This document shows, piece by piece, positions 25,072 through 38,298 of a stretch of DNA of 64,000 nt. The translations under genes were made by a program, and so were the position numbers. Below the pieces are notes generated by a model. That model was not told the DNA's origin. It made no database searches and was given only the letters and a program-made list of their open reading frames with translations. Every line of letters starts with the position of its first letter. The stretch's first letter is position 1. Source of the DNA: Solanum dulcamara (lineage: Eukaryota > Streptophyta > Magnoliopsida > Solanales > Solanaceae); assembly GCF_947179165.1 (NCBI RefSeq), contig NC_077244.1, forward strand, positions 71,408,144-71,472,143. The letters run 5' to 3'.

Positions 25072-25463
25072 GGAAAAATTACTTGATTGAGTGCTTTTTA
25101 AAAATTAATTACCGATTTTAGCGATATTTTTTATTTATTACCATTTATAGCAATACTATGATAAATCTACACTTGTATTAAAAGTGAATTATGCATACAA
25201 TATAAATGTATTATAAGTGTTTTAAAATATATATTATGTTTGTGTAGTAAAAAACTATCACAATGTATTATAAATCTATTAAAATATGTGATAAATGTAT
25301 TATCCATCTATAAAACTTGTATTATATATGTTTTATAAATAGTTCTCTGCAATATGTATTAAAATTGTATTATAAATGTATTATAAGTGTTCACTGAAAA
25401 AAAATATTTATTGCTATAAATGGTAAATATTTTCTTAATATTGTATATTTATGTAAGTTTCCC
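25072..25463 (+). mobile_element. MULE-like MITE, copy 2 (TSD ATATTTATA)
   Basis: A 392-bp relative of the element at 16005, beginning GGAAAAATTAC and ending GTAAGTTTCCC. The 9-bp direct repeat ATATTTATA flanks it at 25063-25071 and 25464-25472. The ends are short imperfect inverted repeats. Confidence 0.85.
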
Positions 25464-25472
25464 ATATTTATA

Positions 25473-27056
25473 TAGGGGTGTTTTGAAAATATATTATAAT
25501 CTTATGGTGATTTTTTCCATTGGCCCAAGTCTTGGACTAGAGAAAAATATTATCTTAAAGAAATTATTAATTTATCTAGTATTAATTTAGTGAGGTTTTA
25601 GTGTAATCTAATATTTCATCTCTATTCCTATTTGAGGAGACACGTTTTTCTTTGACTTCGACTAGTTAAAAAATTTCCTTTGTTTATTTATGTAGATTTT
25701 AACTATATAAATTTTATTTGAAAAATTCAAATAATCTATTTGATTTCATACAATTCTTTTTTTTTATAGACAATTTGATTCTCTCACTCCAAATTCTTTT
25801 ATTCCTTTTGGCATGAATGGAGGAGTATATAGTAAGGGAGGTGCTTGAATTTACCTAAGAATTTAACCTTTACACATCAACTAGAAATAATTTATATACT
25901 ATCAGGTTAACCTACACACAAAATAAAGTAAATAACATGATATAACAAATTAATTGAAAAAATTAATTTAATTGGTTGAGACTTGATAGGAATCCCTAGT
26001 TCGCGGGAAATTTGGTTTCTTCTTGTTGTTTAAAGCGTAATAATCGATAGGACAATTAGTTAACAGAAAATAACAACATTCACTCTTCATCGTTGAAATC
26101 ATCGGATTTGGTTTTGTTCAATGTCCCAAACTGCATTGGAATCCGTGCTAATTAGTGTAAATTGTTCTCTTAACCAAAATAAACAACAACGCATTATATT
26201 GTTTTATCCATTCTTGACACAAACAATGATTTGATCTAATCCGAACGAACTGCAAGATTGCTGTTTTTCTGATATCCAGTAAGATTTCTTTTATGCAAAT
26301 AACCTAAAGTTATTTACTTTATTTTGTGTAGGTTATGAACTGCTATCTTTAAATCTTGGATCCACTATAATGATTGTGCTTCCTAATGATTTCTTTTGTT
26401 TTAAATTCTTTTAGGTCTCTACTGTCACATTAATAAGAGATATATAGTGTTATATAGGGCACAAGATTATGTGTGAATACGAGATGCTTAGTGCATCAGG
26501 CTTTTAGTGTTAATTTTTGAAGTTTGATGACCATGTATTGAGTGACTTACTAAATGCTTGTTGGTTCTTGTAATTTTTTTTTTTGAGATCAATTTGTGTA
26601 TTATTAGTTTTTAAAACCTTGAGTTATATGTGATGTGATTATTGTCTAGATTCTTTCTCTTGTTGAGATCTTCAAGCGCTACCTTTGAAGTAAAACAATT
26701 CCACTTTTCGTGTTATTCTCTGATTCATCTAAACGTTGTATGTCCAGGATAAAGGGAAAAAGGTGAGAAGAAGAAAGTAGTAGCAATCCATATCATACAC
26801 TGGAAAGTCACTTTTGAATGAAGTTACTTGAGTAATTTTCTGTTTGTTTGGTTAAATAACACAACATGAGCATCTAGATTTTGGCAAGATCCTATTTAAA
26901 CCCGACAAAAATTATTGACGAAAATAAGCTTCTCAGCATTACATCATTAATGATTTCTTTCCTTTTGAGTTAGTTCATTGAGAGTCATTTTATATGCTTC
27001 AATGTTGCTTCAAAATTATGTAGTCTGAAATGTGAAGTTTGAGTTTCAGGTCGATC
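25473..27056 (+). other. Spacer and 5' leader of the methyltransferase gene
   Basis: No other coding region is supported. A good 3' splice site (GAGTTTCAG at 27041-27049) precedes the PMT start codon by 7 nt, so the leader probably contains a 5' UTR intron. Its upstream exon cannot be fixed by eye. Confidence 0.45.
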
Positions 27057-30000
27057 ATGGCAACAAAAGGAAATCCAGGGGATAACAGAAGTAAAAGCTC
27101 TTTACCATCATTACTTATCGTAGCTGGACTCTGTTGTTTCTTTTATGTTCTTGGAGTGTGGCAAAGAAGCGGTTTTGGGAAGGGAGACAGCATAGCTCTT
27201 GAGATAACAAAGAAGGCAGAGGACTGCGGTATCCTTCCCAATTTGGAGTATGAAACTCACCATGGGAATCAAAGCACCTCATTCGATGATCCCAAACAAG
27301 ATATCAAGGAGATTGAGCCATGTGGTGAGCAATACATTGATTATACGCCATGTCATGATCAAATGCGAGCAATGACATTCCCTCGAGAAAATATGAACTA
27401 TAGGGAGAGACATTGTCCTCCAGATGAAGAGAAGCTGCATTGTCTCATTCCAGCCCCAAAAGGATACGTGACTCCTTTTTCGTGGCCAAAGAGTCGTGAC
27501 TATGTGCCTTTCGCGAATGCACCACATAAGAGCTTAACAGTTGAGAAGGCAGTACAAAATTGGGTCCAATATGAAGGCAATGTATTTAGATTTCCAGGTG
27601 GTGGAACACAATTCCCCAACGGGGCAGATGCATATATTGATGAACTTGCTTCTGTTATACCGATTGAAAATGGTACAGTACGAACTGCATTGGATACCGG
27701 ATGTGGGGTGAGTCAAAGCTTTCTACAGTATTCTGCACTATTTTCCATGGATTTATCTGTCTAGTAGTTTTACTCCTTTTGAATGAATTCCATACTAGTT
27801 AAGAGTTCATGACTGTGAATGGTACTTTATAAAATTTTGCATTAATTCCTTGGTTTTCCTAAGATGTGTTTGATTGTGTACTAGTTTTAAATTTGATTGT
27901 TTGTGTATGATTTGTGATATTTTAGGTTGCAAGTTGGGGTGCATACCTTTTCAAGAAGAATGTTCTAACCATGTCCTTCGCACCCAGAGACTCGCATGAA
28001 GCTCAAGTTCAATTTGCTTTGGAAAGAGGTGTTCCAGCAGTTATTGGTGTACTTGGAACCATAAAATTGCCATATCCATCAAGAGCTTTTGATATGGCGC
28101 ATTGTTCACGTTGTTTGATTCCTTGGGGTGGAAATGGTAAGCATCTGTAGTTCTTGACACTTTTGTGTTATGAATGTGCAGCTTGTATTTATGATGCATG
28201 CCCACTTGCAAACGTAAATTTATAGCTCCTTCTCTTGTGGTGGAGTGGATAAAAAGTCCTATATTGGCTGGGGAATGGACTGGTGGTCTGCCTATATGGA
28301 CTTAGGCAATTCTCCCTCATGTGCTAGCTTTTGGGTTAAGTTAGGCCTAGATGCCATATCTTTACATGGTATCAGAGTCAGGTCCATCCCCGTTTGGACT
28401 CGCGGTCTACGCTCTAGTTGGGCCTAAGCGTGAAGGGGGTGTTAGAGTGGATAAAAATCTCACATTGGTTGGGGAATGAACTATGGTCTACCTAAATGGA
28501 CTTGGGCAACCCTCCTCGAGCTAGATTTTTGGTTGAGTTAGGCACATGTGCCATATCTTTACATCTTGCAATAGTTATCGAAATGCAGAACAAAATCACT
28601 GGTTTACTGCTCTCTCCATCCTCTACTATCATCTTTATAAAAATTGTCACTAATCTTGAAAAATCAAAGTTGCCTTGTGGCCATAATATTCTCCCTATTA
28701 ATCAACACACATTTTTAATTCTCATTTTGGTAATGGTGCCGAGTAGAATGAGCAAATTCAGTGTGGAGTGTCTGCACCAGTATGCATATCTACATGATGT
28801 TCTTCCAGCAGTTCGTTTGGGTAGAGGAAAGGACTTCATTAATAAGATAAGAGTTAGTACACAAATGCTGCTTGGGTTTGTTCGTTTGTTTCCTAACAAA
28901 ATTCTAGTTTCTTAACAGATGGACTGTACATGACGGAGGTAGACCGAGTGCTCAGACCAGGGGGCTACTGGGTACTTTCAGGTCCTCCCATCAACTGGCG
29001 GGTTAATTATCAAGCGTGGAAACGTCCCAAGGAAGAGCTGGAGGAGGAACAGAGAAAGATTGAAGAAATGGCTGAACTTCTCTGCTGGGAAAAGAAGCAT
29101 GAGAAAGGTGAGATTGCCATATGGAGAAAAAGAGTAAACAATGAGTTCTGCGGGGAACGTGATTCTCGTGTAACTCTATGTGAATCCTCGAATGCAGCAA
29201 ATGTCTGGTAAAATCTTGCACCTGATAATCTATTATTTAACCAAAATATCCAATTGTTAAATAGCCAAAGCAACGGAGATTGTCTTCTTCAGTCGATGCA
29301 TGTTTGATAAAGTCTTGCCATAAAATTCTTGTTATCTTTGTTAATTCACAGTTGACTTTGAATTGTACAGTAATTTGATTGCATTGTGGTAGATTTTGTT
29401 GTTAGTAATACATATATGTGAATGTTGCTTCTTGCTATGTTTTGCGTCTTATATTCTTGCCAGCAAGCATATTGAATATCTACATGGACTTGCTCATTAT
29501 GGTTTTGAATTTTCAAAACTAAAACAACAAAGCCTCAGTTTCAAACAAGTTGAGGTTGGCTATATGAATCCTCACTGGCCTTGTTACTTCATTTAAACTC
29601 ATGTCATGCCCGGCTATATTATGCATGGTTTGAATTTTCCATGCCAAAAAATAATTTGCAGTTCCTGTATAAGTAATTAGAGCATTAATTAGCGAAGGAT
29701 GTTGAAACCACGGAGATTTCCGGAGAATGATTGTTCAATGAAAAACAGAAAATTCTTTATTAACATTTATCCACCAACAATTTGAGGTTTACGTGGTCTC
29801 TGTGAGTTTAATGATATATTTGGTCATTTGATATAAGTTGATTGCCTTCCTTACTTTATACTAAACCAACATTCTGGGGCTTTAGGTATAAGAAGATGGA
29901 GGCATGCGTAACTCCTTATCCTGAGACAACTAATTCAGACGAAGTTGCTGGTGGGGAACTTAAGCCGTTTCCAGATAGACTTAATACTGTTCCTCCGAGA

Positions 30001-31505
30001 ATAGCAAGTGGATCTGTCCCTGGATTATCTGTTGAGTCATTCAAGGAGGACAACAAGTTATGGAAAAAGCATGTGAATTCTTACAAGAGAGTTAATAAAA
30101 TCCTCGACAGTGGGAGATATCGAAATATAATGGATATGAATGCTGGCCTTGGAAGTTTTGCTGCATCACTTGAATCGCCCAAGTTATGGGTCATGAATGT
30201 TGTGCCAACGATAGCTGAGAAAGACACTCTTGGAGTTGTATATGAACGAGGCTTGATCGGCATATATCATGACTGGTAAACTTTCTGAAACTATCTTTTT
30301 CAGTGGATTCTAGCATCATTCCCAGTTCCCGCCTATAGTTTCGTTCTCTTATTGATGGTGAACTGAAGAAAGCGAACATGTGAATAGTTTGATAATTCAT
30401 TCAGGCTTGTAGCTGAATTGCATATGATAGATCTTGCTAGGCTTAATGTTTTTAATTCGATCAGTTAAGGGTTCGGTTTGGCTGTATGAATCCTATACTT
30501 TGCTCCTATCTATTTGAGCGAATTATTCTTTCATCTCAACACTGAGAAATAATTTGGCCTTCAGAGCAAATTCAGGGTCCTCTAAAACTGGATTTCTTGA
30601 AGTCATATTAACTCATTTCTCATGTGTTCGATTACATTGTTTTCCTCCAGTCAATTATCACACCATCAAATTTCAACTCAATTTTACCACTGAGTAGTTA
30701 GTTGATGATTCCCAAGTCCCTATATGACTGTTTAATTTGTTGTATCAGAAAAATGCATCAATATTTCATTGCTCCTTTTCTGAGATAGGATAACACTGGT
30801 ATTTAAAAAATTGACTTTTAATATAAAGATTTTATATCACATCTTGAGTTTTGTGATTGCTAAAATTGCAAATTTATGCACTGACCCTTCTCTTCTTCCC
30901 ATCATATGATTTGAATTTACTCTCTTTCCTGACGTTGAAGTTTCTTACTTCATCTTCTTTCCAACTTTCATTCAGGTGTGAAGCCTTCTCAACATACCCT
31001 CGGACATATGACCTTATTCATGCAAATAGAGTTTTCAGCTTATACAAAGACAAGTAAGTTCTATATACTATTTCATACATAGAAAATATCTATATAGAAG
31101 GGAGATAATTGCCATGTATTTTTGTTTCCTCTTAGAATTTAAGTCAATATCCACTTGGTATTTGTCACTGCTATTAGTTTCAGTGATGATAACAATAAGG
31201 AACGCCTAACCAGTATGTGCTTCAAGTTAGATCTTGTTAAAGTTGCTAACTGTGCCATATGCCAATGCAGATGTAATGCTGAAGACATTCTACTAGAGAT
31301 GGATAGGATTCTTCGGCCAGAAGGTGCAATCATATTGCGAGACCATGTAGATGTCCTCACCCAAGTGAAAAGAATCGGGACTGGTATGAGGTGGACCACA
31401 AAAATGGTGGATCATGAGGATGGTCCTTTGATCCCTGAAAAGGTTCTATTTGCTGTCAGAAGATATTGGGTTGTAGGTGATAACAACTCAACTGTCTCAG
31501 ATTGA
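27057..31505 (+). CDS. PMT-type (DUF248) S-adenosylmethionine methyltransferase, Golgi
   Basis: Six exons (27057-27707, 27926-28136, 28919-29207, 29886-30275, 30976-31053, 31271-31505) give 617 residues. The start opens [11 protein letters not shown] short cytosolic tail is followed by one membrane anchor at about residues 18-34, as in type II Golgi proteins. Family landmarks are YTPCHD, RERHCP, the SAM-binding [13 protein letters not shown] near 213, [29 protein letters not shown], then a second methyltransferase-like half with [12 protein letters not shown] near 464 and a final [21 protein letters not shown]2-like members of this family act in pectin (homogalacturonan) methylation in the Golgi; substrate here is inferred. 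It is closest in style to the PMT15-18 group. Intron 2 holds a TRIM element, which leaves the splice sites intact. Family call is very sure. Confidence 0.95.
28238..28563 (+). mobile_element. TRIM (miniature LTR retrotransposon) in PMT intron 2
   Basis: Two direct repeats of 129 and 124 bp (28238-28366 and 28440-28563) start TG and end CTTTACA. Directly after the first comes the primer-binding site TGGTATCAGAGTC (28367-28379), matching initiator tRNA-Met. Directly before the second is a polypurine tract (GTGAAGGGGG). The internal part is only 73 bp and has no gene. A perfect 5-bp duplication TCTTG flanks the whole (28233-28237 and 28564-28568). All landmarks of a complete TRIM are present. 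The two repeats differ at many positions, so the insertion is old. It needs enzymes from other elements to move. Confidence 0.92.
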
Positions 31506-33181
31506 ATAGAATCGTCTAGGCAGCATTTTGGCAGATAATAGCAGAGCAGTCAATGCTGCAGTATTTGGTTCACTGGCGCCAGAGATAATATTCTTTCACC
31601 ACTGGAGTTCAGAATTGATGAATGAAGCAGAGAACTCTGATAATTATCATGGTAACCATTTTTCATTTTCCATTTTTGGCGGTTGCAGAGCAGAAATATG
31701 AGTAGGTTATCTATGGCTAGTTTATTTTCTTACACTGCTTTCTTCCTATCTTTGTTGATTTTCATTTCACATTATTGCAATTAATTCTTTAGTTCATTCA
31801 CAGTTGTACCATATCTTTACCAGCATTTTTTCTGTAATTTCAGCAAGTAAATTGAGTTTTTGTGGTAAAAGATCAAGTAATCTCTTTTGATGTTACCGAC
31901 TATTGTAAATTTTCTGCACATTCATCTTCCATTTATTGAATATATGATGACAAGTCTAGAAATGGACCAAATGCAATTTTAGGCTATGTTGCTCGGACTC
32001 TCCAAAAATGCTGCCACACCCATGTCGCATCCTAAATATCCTAATTTGAGGCTAAAGAATTTTCTGCTGCTACCATATAGTATTCATCTCTACTTGATGA
32101 TAAATAAACCATCCGTACCAGCAATGCACTACTTTTGGAGGATCCTACACACATTCTTGAAGAGTCCGAACAACATAGATTTTTGAGATAACAGAAACAA
32201 AAAGCAGAAAATTGAATGGCTTTTTGAGGGTTCAAAATCGATGCAACTCAATCAGTAAAGGAATACAGATGCAAGCACCTGCTCCAATATTTTCTTCCAT
32301 TTTTTGTTGCTGTACTTTGTAAGCCAACTTGGCATATGTCTAACATAACAGCCAAAAGTAAAAACTCAGCTTGTAATCTTGATACAACCAAAGAGCAGCC
32401 AAATGATTGAATTACCTACATCATGGAAGTAGTTGTTAGTTTAAAAAAAATGGAATTTCAATGCATCAGAATTCATTATGATGTGAATGTTGGTGTCCTA
32501 CTTTTGGGGCTCACTTGAATAAGTGGTGTAACTTTATTTTTGTTTTTCTGAGTTTTCTTTGGAGCCACTTCTTTTTCTGCCGCCAATTCCTTGACCCCGT
32601 TAGCATTTATTACATATTTTACATGGATAGATATCCATATTTTCTTATTATTATGGAAGATCGTATCATTAGTCAAAAAACAACAGAGGTACTGTAAAAT
32701 CACTATTACATGTCATGTGAGAATTGGAAAGAAGTGACAAGACTGTCAAATATTATGCTTCTCCAAACATGTAGGATCCACCATCTTAAAGCTATACAAG
32801 TTTCAACCCCATAGGCTCCAAGAAAGAGCCAATTATAAAGAGCTGCTTGTAAAGAAACTAACTGAAAAAAAGAATAAGAAAGCTTCTCTCAAAATCATTG
32901 AATAAGGATCTTGATCTATAGCTTTCATAAGTCTGTGAACTCCTTCCTATTTTATAGGTTATGAGCTTTCTAATCATTGTTGTCTTTCATCTCTTGTTTG
33001 TTGGTAAACTGTTTTTTTGTGAGTTTTGTTCTGTCCCTTCCTGTCCCAAAGTTTGCCATAAAACTTTTCAACACTTGTAAAGATATTAACCAATACAGCT
33101 TCTCCCAAAAATTGCTGCTTCTGGATCAAACTTTCTTCAAAATTTTCATCAAACAACGGAAACCTGAAGCATTTTGTCTCC
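31506..33181. other. PMT 3' flank and PKS 5' flank
   Basis: No further coding region is seen. It contains the PMT 3' UTR, a MITE at 31984-32178, and the leader of the PKS gene. Confidence 0.4.
31984..32178. mobile_element. MITE with CTATGTTGCTCGGACTC ends
   Basis: The 195-bp block begins CTATGTTGCTCGGACTC and ends GAGTCCGAACAACATAG, an inverted repeat with one mismatch. The interior has no gene. Flanks are ATTTTAGG and ATTTTTGA, which might be an eroded 8-9 bp duplication. Confidence 0.8.
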
Positions 33182-34582
33182 ATGGAAGCCAATAATAATG
33201 TAACCAGCGTTCGCGTAGCATCATTTTCTTGTTACCTCAGCAACCCTGATGATCAGAGCTTTTTACATAAACTAGGAGGCTCTTATGAAGAGCCTTATCC
33301 TGCTGCTGAGAACCCCTTTTCTGTAAGAGCTACTAAGGCATCTACTATTAAGCCATCCTCAAATAAAACTCAAGATAACCTTGCCAATCTTCGCGTTGAG
33401 TCTTTCTCTTCTTATCTCAAGAATGAAGAAGACAACTTCGCGTTTAAGACCTCAGGTGCTGCTCCTGTTCAAGATCCTACTATTGCATTTGTTTTTCCTC
33501 AGCGGACTTTGGTTGGCACTCAGAAACACCAAGAAAGAACCAAGTTGGAAGACGGGGAACTAAGCATATTTGGAGCTGACAAGTATTTCAACAAGAAACT
33601 GGAATATGGAGCTGTCCCTACAACTAAGGTGAAGTATGGCGGGCAGACGAACAAAGGGATGGTGGATCTGCCTCACATGAAATCTAGTTCCCGGACAGGA
33701 ACTCCAAGCATTTATTCAGAAGCAAGCAGTTTTAACAGCCAAAGTGCACTGTTACAAAATCTTCAAAGAAATAGACATCAAACAAACCAGAAGAAGTTGA
33801 CCAGAAGGAGATTTTTCGCCAGCTTTGGTTGCCCAGGACCTTGTTCGGGAAAAAAAGCAGTTTGTGTGGATAAAAGCTCGGAACCTGGACTTTCCCAGAC
33901 AGGATCAAAGCCTTCAGCAGGTCATTTTGCATTAAGTTCTGGCACGGCTTCTGTGGATGAAAAATTGAGAGTAGTCAAAAAACACTTGAATGATCAAGAT
34001 CAAACCATCGAAGAACAAAGAAAATCAATAGAAGTGTTTGGCTCCGGAAAAATGAGAAAAGGAGACATAGCAGTGAATTTAGAAAGGAAACTCTCCATGT
34101 TATCTTGGGACGCCATTCCTAAAGCCCAAAACCTGCCTACTACAACCATCGGAAGCAGTACAGTTTGCGATGACATGGCTAGTGATGCTAGCTCTGATTT
34201 ATTCGAAATTGAGAATATATCTAGCTGTGGATATGGACTCATGAACTCACAAACTAGAGATTATGTGCCTGGCTGCATGTCCCCAACAACTCAGTATGCA
34301 CCAAGTGAGGCCAGTATTGAGTGGAGTGTTATCACAGCCAGTGCTGCTGGTTACTCTTCAGTTATGTCAGATTATGATGAAAAGAGAATTAGCATTAGTG
34401 GTGATGCTATTTCAAGAAATGCAGCCTGTACAAAAACCAAAACCATTAAGAATGCAGTCGGCAAAGAAGATCAAAAAGCCCGTCCAGGCGGGCTTTTAGG
34501 TTGCAAGAGCAACAAAGCAGTAAGTGTGGTTGAAACTGTATACAAGACTGGTGAGAACACAAAACATCACCAGCGCGGTTAA
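33182..34582 (+). CDS. PKS: Phytochrome kinase substrate (PKS) protein
   Basis: A single uninterrupted exon encodes 466 residues, as in Arabidopsis PKS genes, which lack introns. Landmarks are two similar N-terminal VASFSCYLSN / VESFSSYLKN boxes, FGADKYFNKK at about 130, a Cys-rich FGCPGPCSGKKAVC near 215-230, SDLFEIENISS near 338, and CMSPTTQYAPSEASIEWSV followed by TASAA near 364-390. The last is the most conserved PKS block. PKS proteins are plasma-membrane-associated partners of phytochromes and phototropins in phototropism, leaf positioning and hypocotyl growth. They have no catalytic domain; most of the chain is Ser-rich and probably disordered and phosphorylated. The ATG is preceded by AACCTGAAGC-type leader with no other in-frame start. 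The paralogue number (PKS1 to PKS4) is not decided. Confidence 0.93.
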   Translation: MEANNNVTSVRVASFSCYLSNPDDQSFLHKLGGSYEEPYPAAENPFSVRATKASTIKPSSNKTQDNLANLRVESFSSYLKNEEDNFAFKTSGAAPVQDPTIAFVFPQRTLVGTQKHQERTKLEDGELSIFGADKYFNKKLEYGAVPTTKVKYGGQTNKGMVDLPHMKSSSRTGTPSIYSEASSFNSQSALLQNLQRNRHQTNQKKLTRRRFFASFGCPGPCSGKKAVCVDKSSEPGLSQTGSKPSAGHFALSSGTASVDEKLRVVKKHLNDQDQTIEEQRKSIEVFGSGKMRKGDIAVNLERKLSMLSWDAIPKAQNLPTTTIGSSTVCDDMASDASSDLFEIENISSCGYGLMNSQTRDYVPGCMSPTTQYAPSEASIEWSVITASAAGYSSVMSDYDEKRISISGDAISRNAACTKTKTIKNAVGKEDQKARPGGLLGCKSNKAVSVVETVYKTGENTKHHQRG

Positions 34583-35094
34583 TCGAGATGTTTAGCCCCT
34601 AATTAATCAGTGTTTTCATGTTAAATAAGAGTGTTGAAATAAATGATTCGGTTGATTTTTTAGGAGTTTGTACTTTGTAATATCTTAGTAATGAATGGGT
34701 ATTTTTCTTGTCTCTCTAGAGAAGGAAATAGTTTGATTATTTTAGCTAATTTGTCTTCCACTTAACTGCTATGCACCTACTAATTATCTTGTTATCAAAC
34801 AAAGCTTTATATCATGACTATCTTTTTTTGCCAAGAAAAGACACAGCAGCCTCAATACAAGAAAGTAAAGAAGTTTTTTCAGTGAGAGGCAACAAAGGCC
34901 CAGTTTAGAGTATATTTTTTTAAAAAAAATTGTCACCTGAGGCCACCCTTGTCTAAAGAAAAAAGGTATCTTGGTTGTTTATGTTTTCCTTTCCTTGTGT
35001 TCACTTGATACTATAGTTGGTATTCATCCAATTTGAGAATCTAATGGAAATAAAGCTACTTTTTTCTAGACAGGTTTGCCTTACTTATGATGAG

Positions 35095-35216
35095 TAGTGG
35101 CGGAGCCACCTTTGTCCAAGGATAGCCAAATTGCCTATTGACAAATTACACGGTGTAGATAGGTACTGATTTCTTTTTATGTATATTTACTAATGAAAAA
35201 TCTGACTCTACCACTA
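35095..35216. mobile_element. hAT-type MITE, CAGTGGCGG family, copy 3 (short)
   Basis: About 122 bp begin TAGTGGCGGAGCCACC and end with the inverted CTGACTCTACCACTA. The interior has been shortened compared with the copies at 17691 and 38299. The flanking 8-mers match only partly, so the insertion is old or the ends are slightly off. Confidence 0.6.
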
Positions 35217-37340
35217 CTTACGAGTCTGTAAATCCAAATCCAATAGTTGGCATGCACCAATGTCAAAAGACTTCTTCCCTACCTAAACAGAATCTTGCTT
35301 CAAACTGATATACCTCTGGACTTTTAATTGATGTCCCTAAAGGATGCTTTATCTTCTTCTTTTTTTCCACTAGCAAACTTTTGATCTTTAGAGGTTTGAG
35401 ACTTTGCAATTCTGTACTTGTCTCAGTGACCAACGTCAAAGAATGGACAAAGTTGGTTGGGCACGTGAATCCCTAGTGCCCTCTAGGTCCAACTCTGCCT
35501 ATATACTATATGATATATATACGCACAAGAGGTAGTAGCTATGTGGTGGAATAGTCAAAGTGCATCCAAGTTGGTCCAATCAACACAGTTATCAAATCCA
35601 TCTAACTATTTAATTTGTTCCTTAATTTTTGTGTTCAGAAAACATAAATATACAAGACAGTCCCATTATCTAAATATTGGTTCTAGTAATTGAATAAAAA
35701 GAAATAAGGACGGACACAAACAATAACCATATTAGACAAAACAAGTACAAAAGATAAGCGTTGACGTATCATGTTGAGACATTAAATTAAAAAGTTTAGA
35801 GTTTCAATTATCTTATTTAAAAACACAATTCCTTAGGTTCTCGACAGAAACCACGTGTTCAAACTGTTGAAGCAGATGACTTTTGATATTTTTTTAAATT
35901 GGAATTTTTAAGTAGAGTTATATTATATGTTGTAGAATAATATGAGATTTTAATAATTTGGGATGAAAAGGGAATGACAATACCACATGCAGCCCAAACG
36001 TGTTGGGTACCAACATTCAATTTTGTACCCATCCAACAACTAAGATGGGGTTGTCTTAGTTCTCTTCTCTCGCTTTCACCCAAACAATCCTCTAGCCTAA
36101 AAATCTGGTGAGCAATAAACCAAACAAGCAGATACTTGTGTTTGATGTGCTATAACAAAAAAAATCATATTGGGTACTTCATAAGAAAAATGAAATTATA
36201 TACAAAGGGGTAGAAATACTCCTAACGATTTGTAGATAATGAACAGCAACAACTAGCATTCCATGCTATCAATAATGTTTAAGTAGAAATACTCTTAATG
36301 TTTGATGTGGACGTGATATGTTAGGCGAACCACACATTGAAATCAGAGACGCAATCAGAATTTATAGTTTGTGGTTTTGGAATATTTTTTTTTAAAAAAA
36401 AAAGTTGTTGAGTTCTAGACTAAATAATTTGTGCATATTTAATGAATTTCTTAAGAAAACTATACGATTTGAATTAAAGTTATAACTGGGTTTGATCCAA
36501 CTCCCTAGCTCTACACAAGCTCCGCCCACGTTTGAACTCTAAAACATTTGAACTCGATCATGGCGTAGTCCAGAGAACGCGCCAATCATACAGGGGGTGT
36601 ATGTGATACTCATGATGATGGGTAGTGGACCGATGAGGGCGCGAGTCATACAGAATAACTAAGAGGTTTCTAGACAGATAAGCTTAAAGGGGTGCACATG
36701 ATCCATTAATTTGGTGAATCACATTGAAATAAGAGAAGAAAGTAAGAGCTTTAAAAGATATAACACAAGTTCATATATGCACGATTTTTAGCTCGATGAC
36801 GCAGCCTGAAGGATAAATTCATGAGACCTATACGAATCTCACAAGGATAAAGAAACTACTATTCATGATGGAGAAGGTAACTACCATACGGAGTCATGTG
36901 GTTATTGTCAACAAAGTTATAAATAAGAAGATGACGAAAGCGCTAGGCTGTAGTTGCATGAAGAAGGCATCAAACTAAAATATTCATTCTCAAAAGATTG
37001 TCTCGATTTTTTCCCTGCAACTACTTGGATTTGCTCTAGGTGTCAACTACTGTATAGCATTGATGAAAATCTGGCCAATAGTACTACACACACCTATGCT
37101 TGTAAAGGTGGTATATATAGTATCACTGTCAACTCAGAAATGAATTCAGAATTTAAAATTTAATAAATGAATTAACTGTCAAATTAATATTTAATATAAT
37201 GTGTGGACAAAAACTGTAAGATTGACGTGTCGACAATATCTAGCACCGAAGAATCGAGAGTGGAAATTATTCCTACTCATATGGGTAGCAATAAGGATGT
37301 CAAATGGGAGGGTTGAGATGAAATTGAACAAGTTATTATA

Positions 37341-37733
37341 GGGAAATTTACATAGATATAATATATTAAGAAAATATTTATCATTTATAGCAGTAACATT
37401 TTTATTTTCAGTAAACAATTATAATACATTTATAATGTAGTTTTAATACATATGACAGAAAACAATTTATAAAACACCTAAAATACAAATTTTATTAATG
37501 AATAATACATTTATCACACACTTATAATACACTGTATCAATTTCTTACTAAGCAAGCATAATATATTTTTAAAACACTTATAATATATTTATATCACATG
37601 CATAATTCACTTTTAATACTTACTGCAGATTTATTATAGTATTGCTATGTATTACTACAAATGGTAATAAATAAAAAATATCGTTAAAATTAGTGATTAT
37701 TTATTAAAAGGTACCCACTCAAGTAATTTTTTT
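37341..37733 (-). mobile_element. MULE-like MITE, copy 3 (inverted)
   Basis: This copy runs opposite to those at 16005 and 25072. It begins GGGAAATTTACATAGATATA and ends CCACTCAAGTAATTTTTTTC. Diagnostic shared words include ATAATACATTTAT and GTAATAAATAAAAAATATCG. The 9-bp flanks no longer match clearly. Confidence 0.8.
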
Positions 37734-38298
37734 CAACTTATAGACTAAGTCAATAAATGGGTTAAGCTAAAATAAGCCCACAAATTACTTGGGTTGAAAC
37801 GGAACGGGCTAAAAGTGGGCTGATCATCATTACCTGTCCAATTTGATCTAATTTTTTCAAATGGTCCACCTTTCTTGCCCCACCCCTTACTCAGGTCACT
37901 CAAGCCTTCAGGTCTTACTCACAACCCTGACCCCCGCTCGATCCAATCTCGACCCACAATTTAAGACCTGACCTTGATCCGATCCTGACTCAAAGCCCAA
38001 GACACTAGCCTTAACCTTCGACCTCAACCCAACACTCGAGCCACTAGACCCATGAACCTACCATGACTCGATCAAGACTTGATTTTGACCCCAGCTTAAA
38101 ACCCGAACCTAATCCAGGACTTGAGCACCAAGCTCGACTTTGACCTAAAATCTGATACCTAAGCCTAACTCGAGACCCAAGATCCAACTCAGATTCGAGA
38201 CTCGAGACCCAACTTTGATGACCCTAAACTAACCAGAAGTTGAGATCCGATCCTAACTCAGTACCCAAGACTCCATTTTGACCTTAACCCGAGATCCG

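Noticed and set aside
27039..27056. Upstream in-frame extension of the PMT protein (six extra residues)
   Set aside because: It would need a TTG start and would read through a good splice acceptor at 27048-27049. The ATG at 27057 is the normal start.
28245..28915. Open frames inside PMT intron 2
   Set aside because: They fall within the TRIM element and flanking intron and show no protein similarity I recognise.
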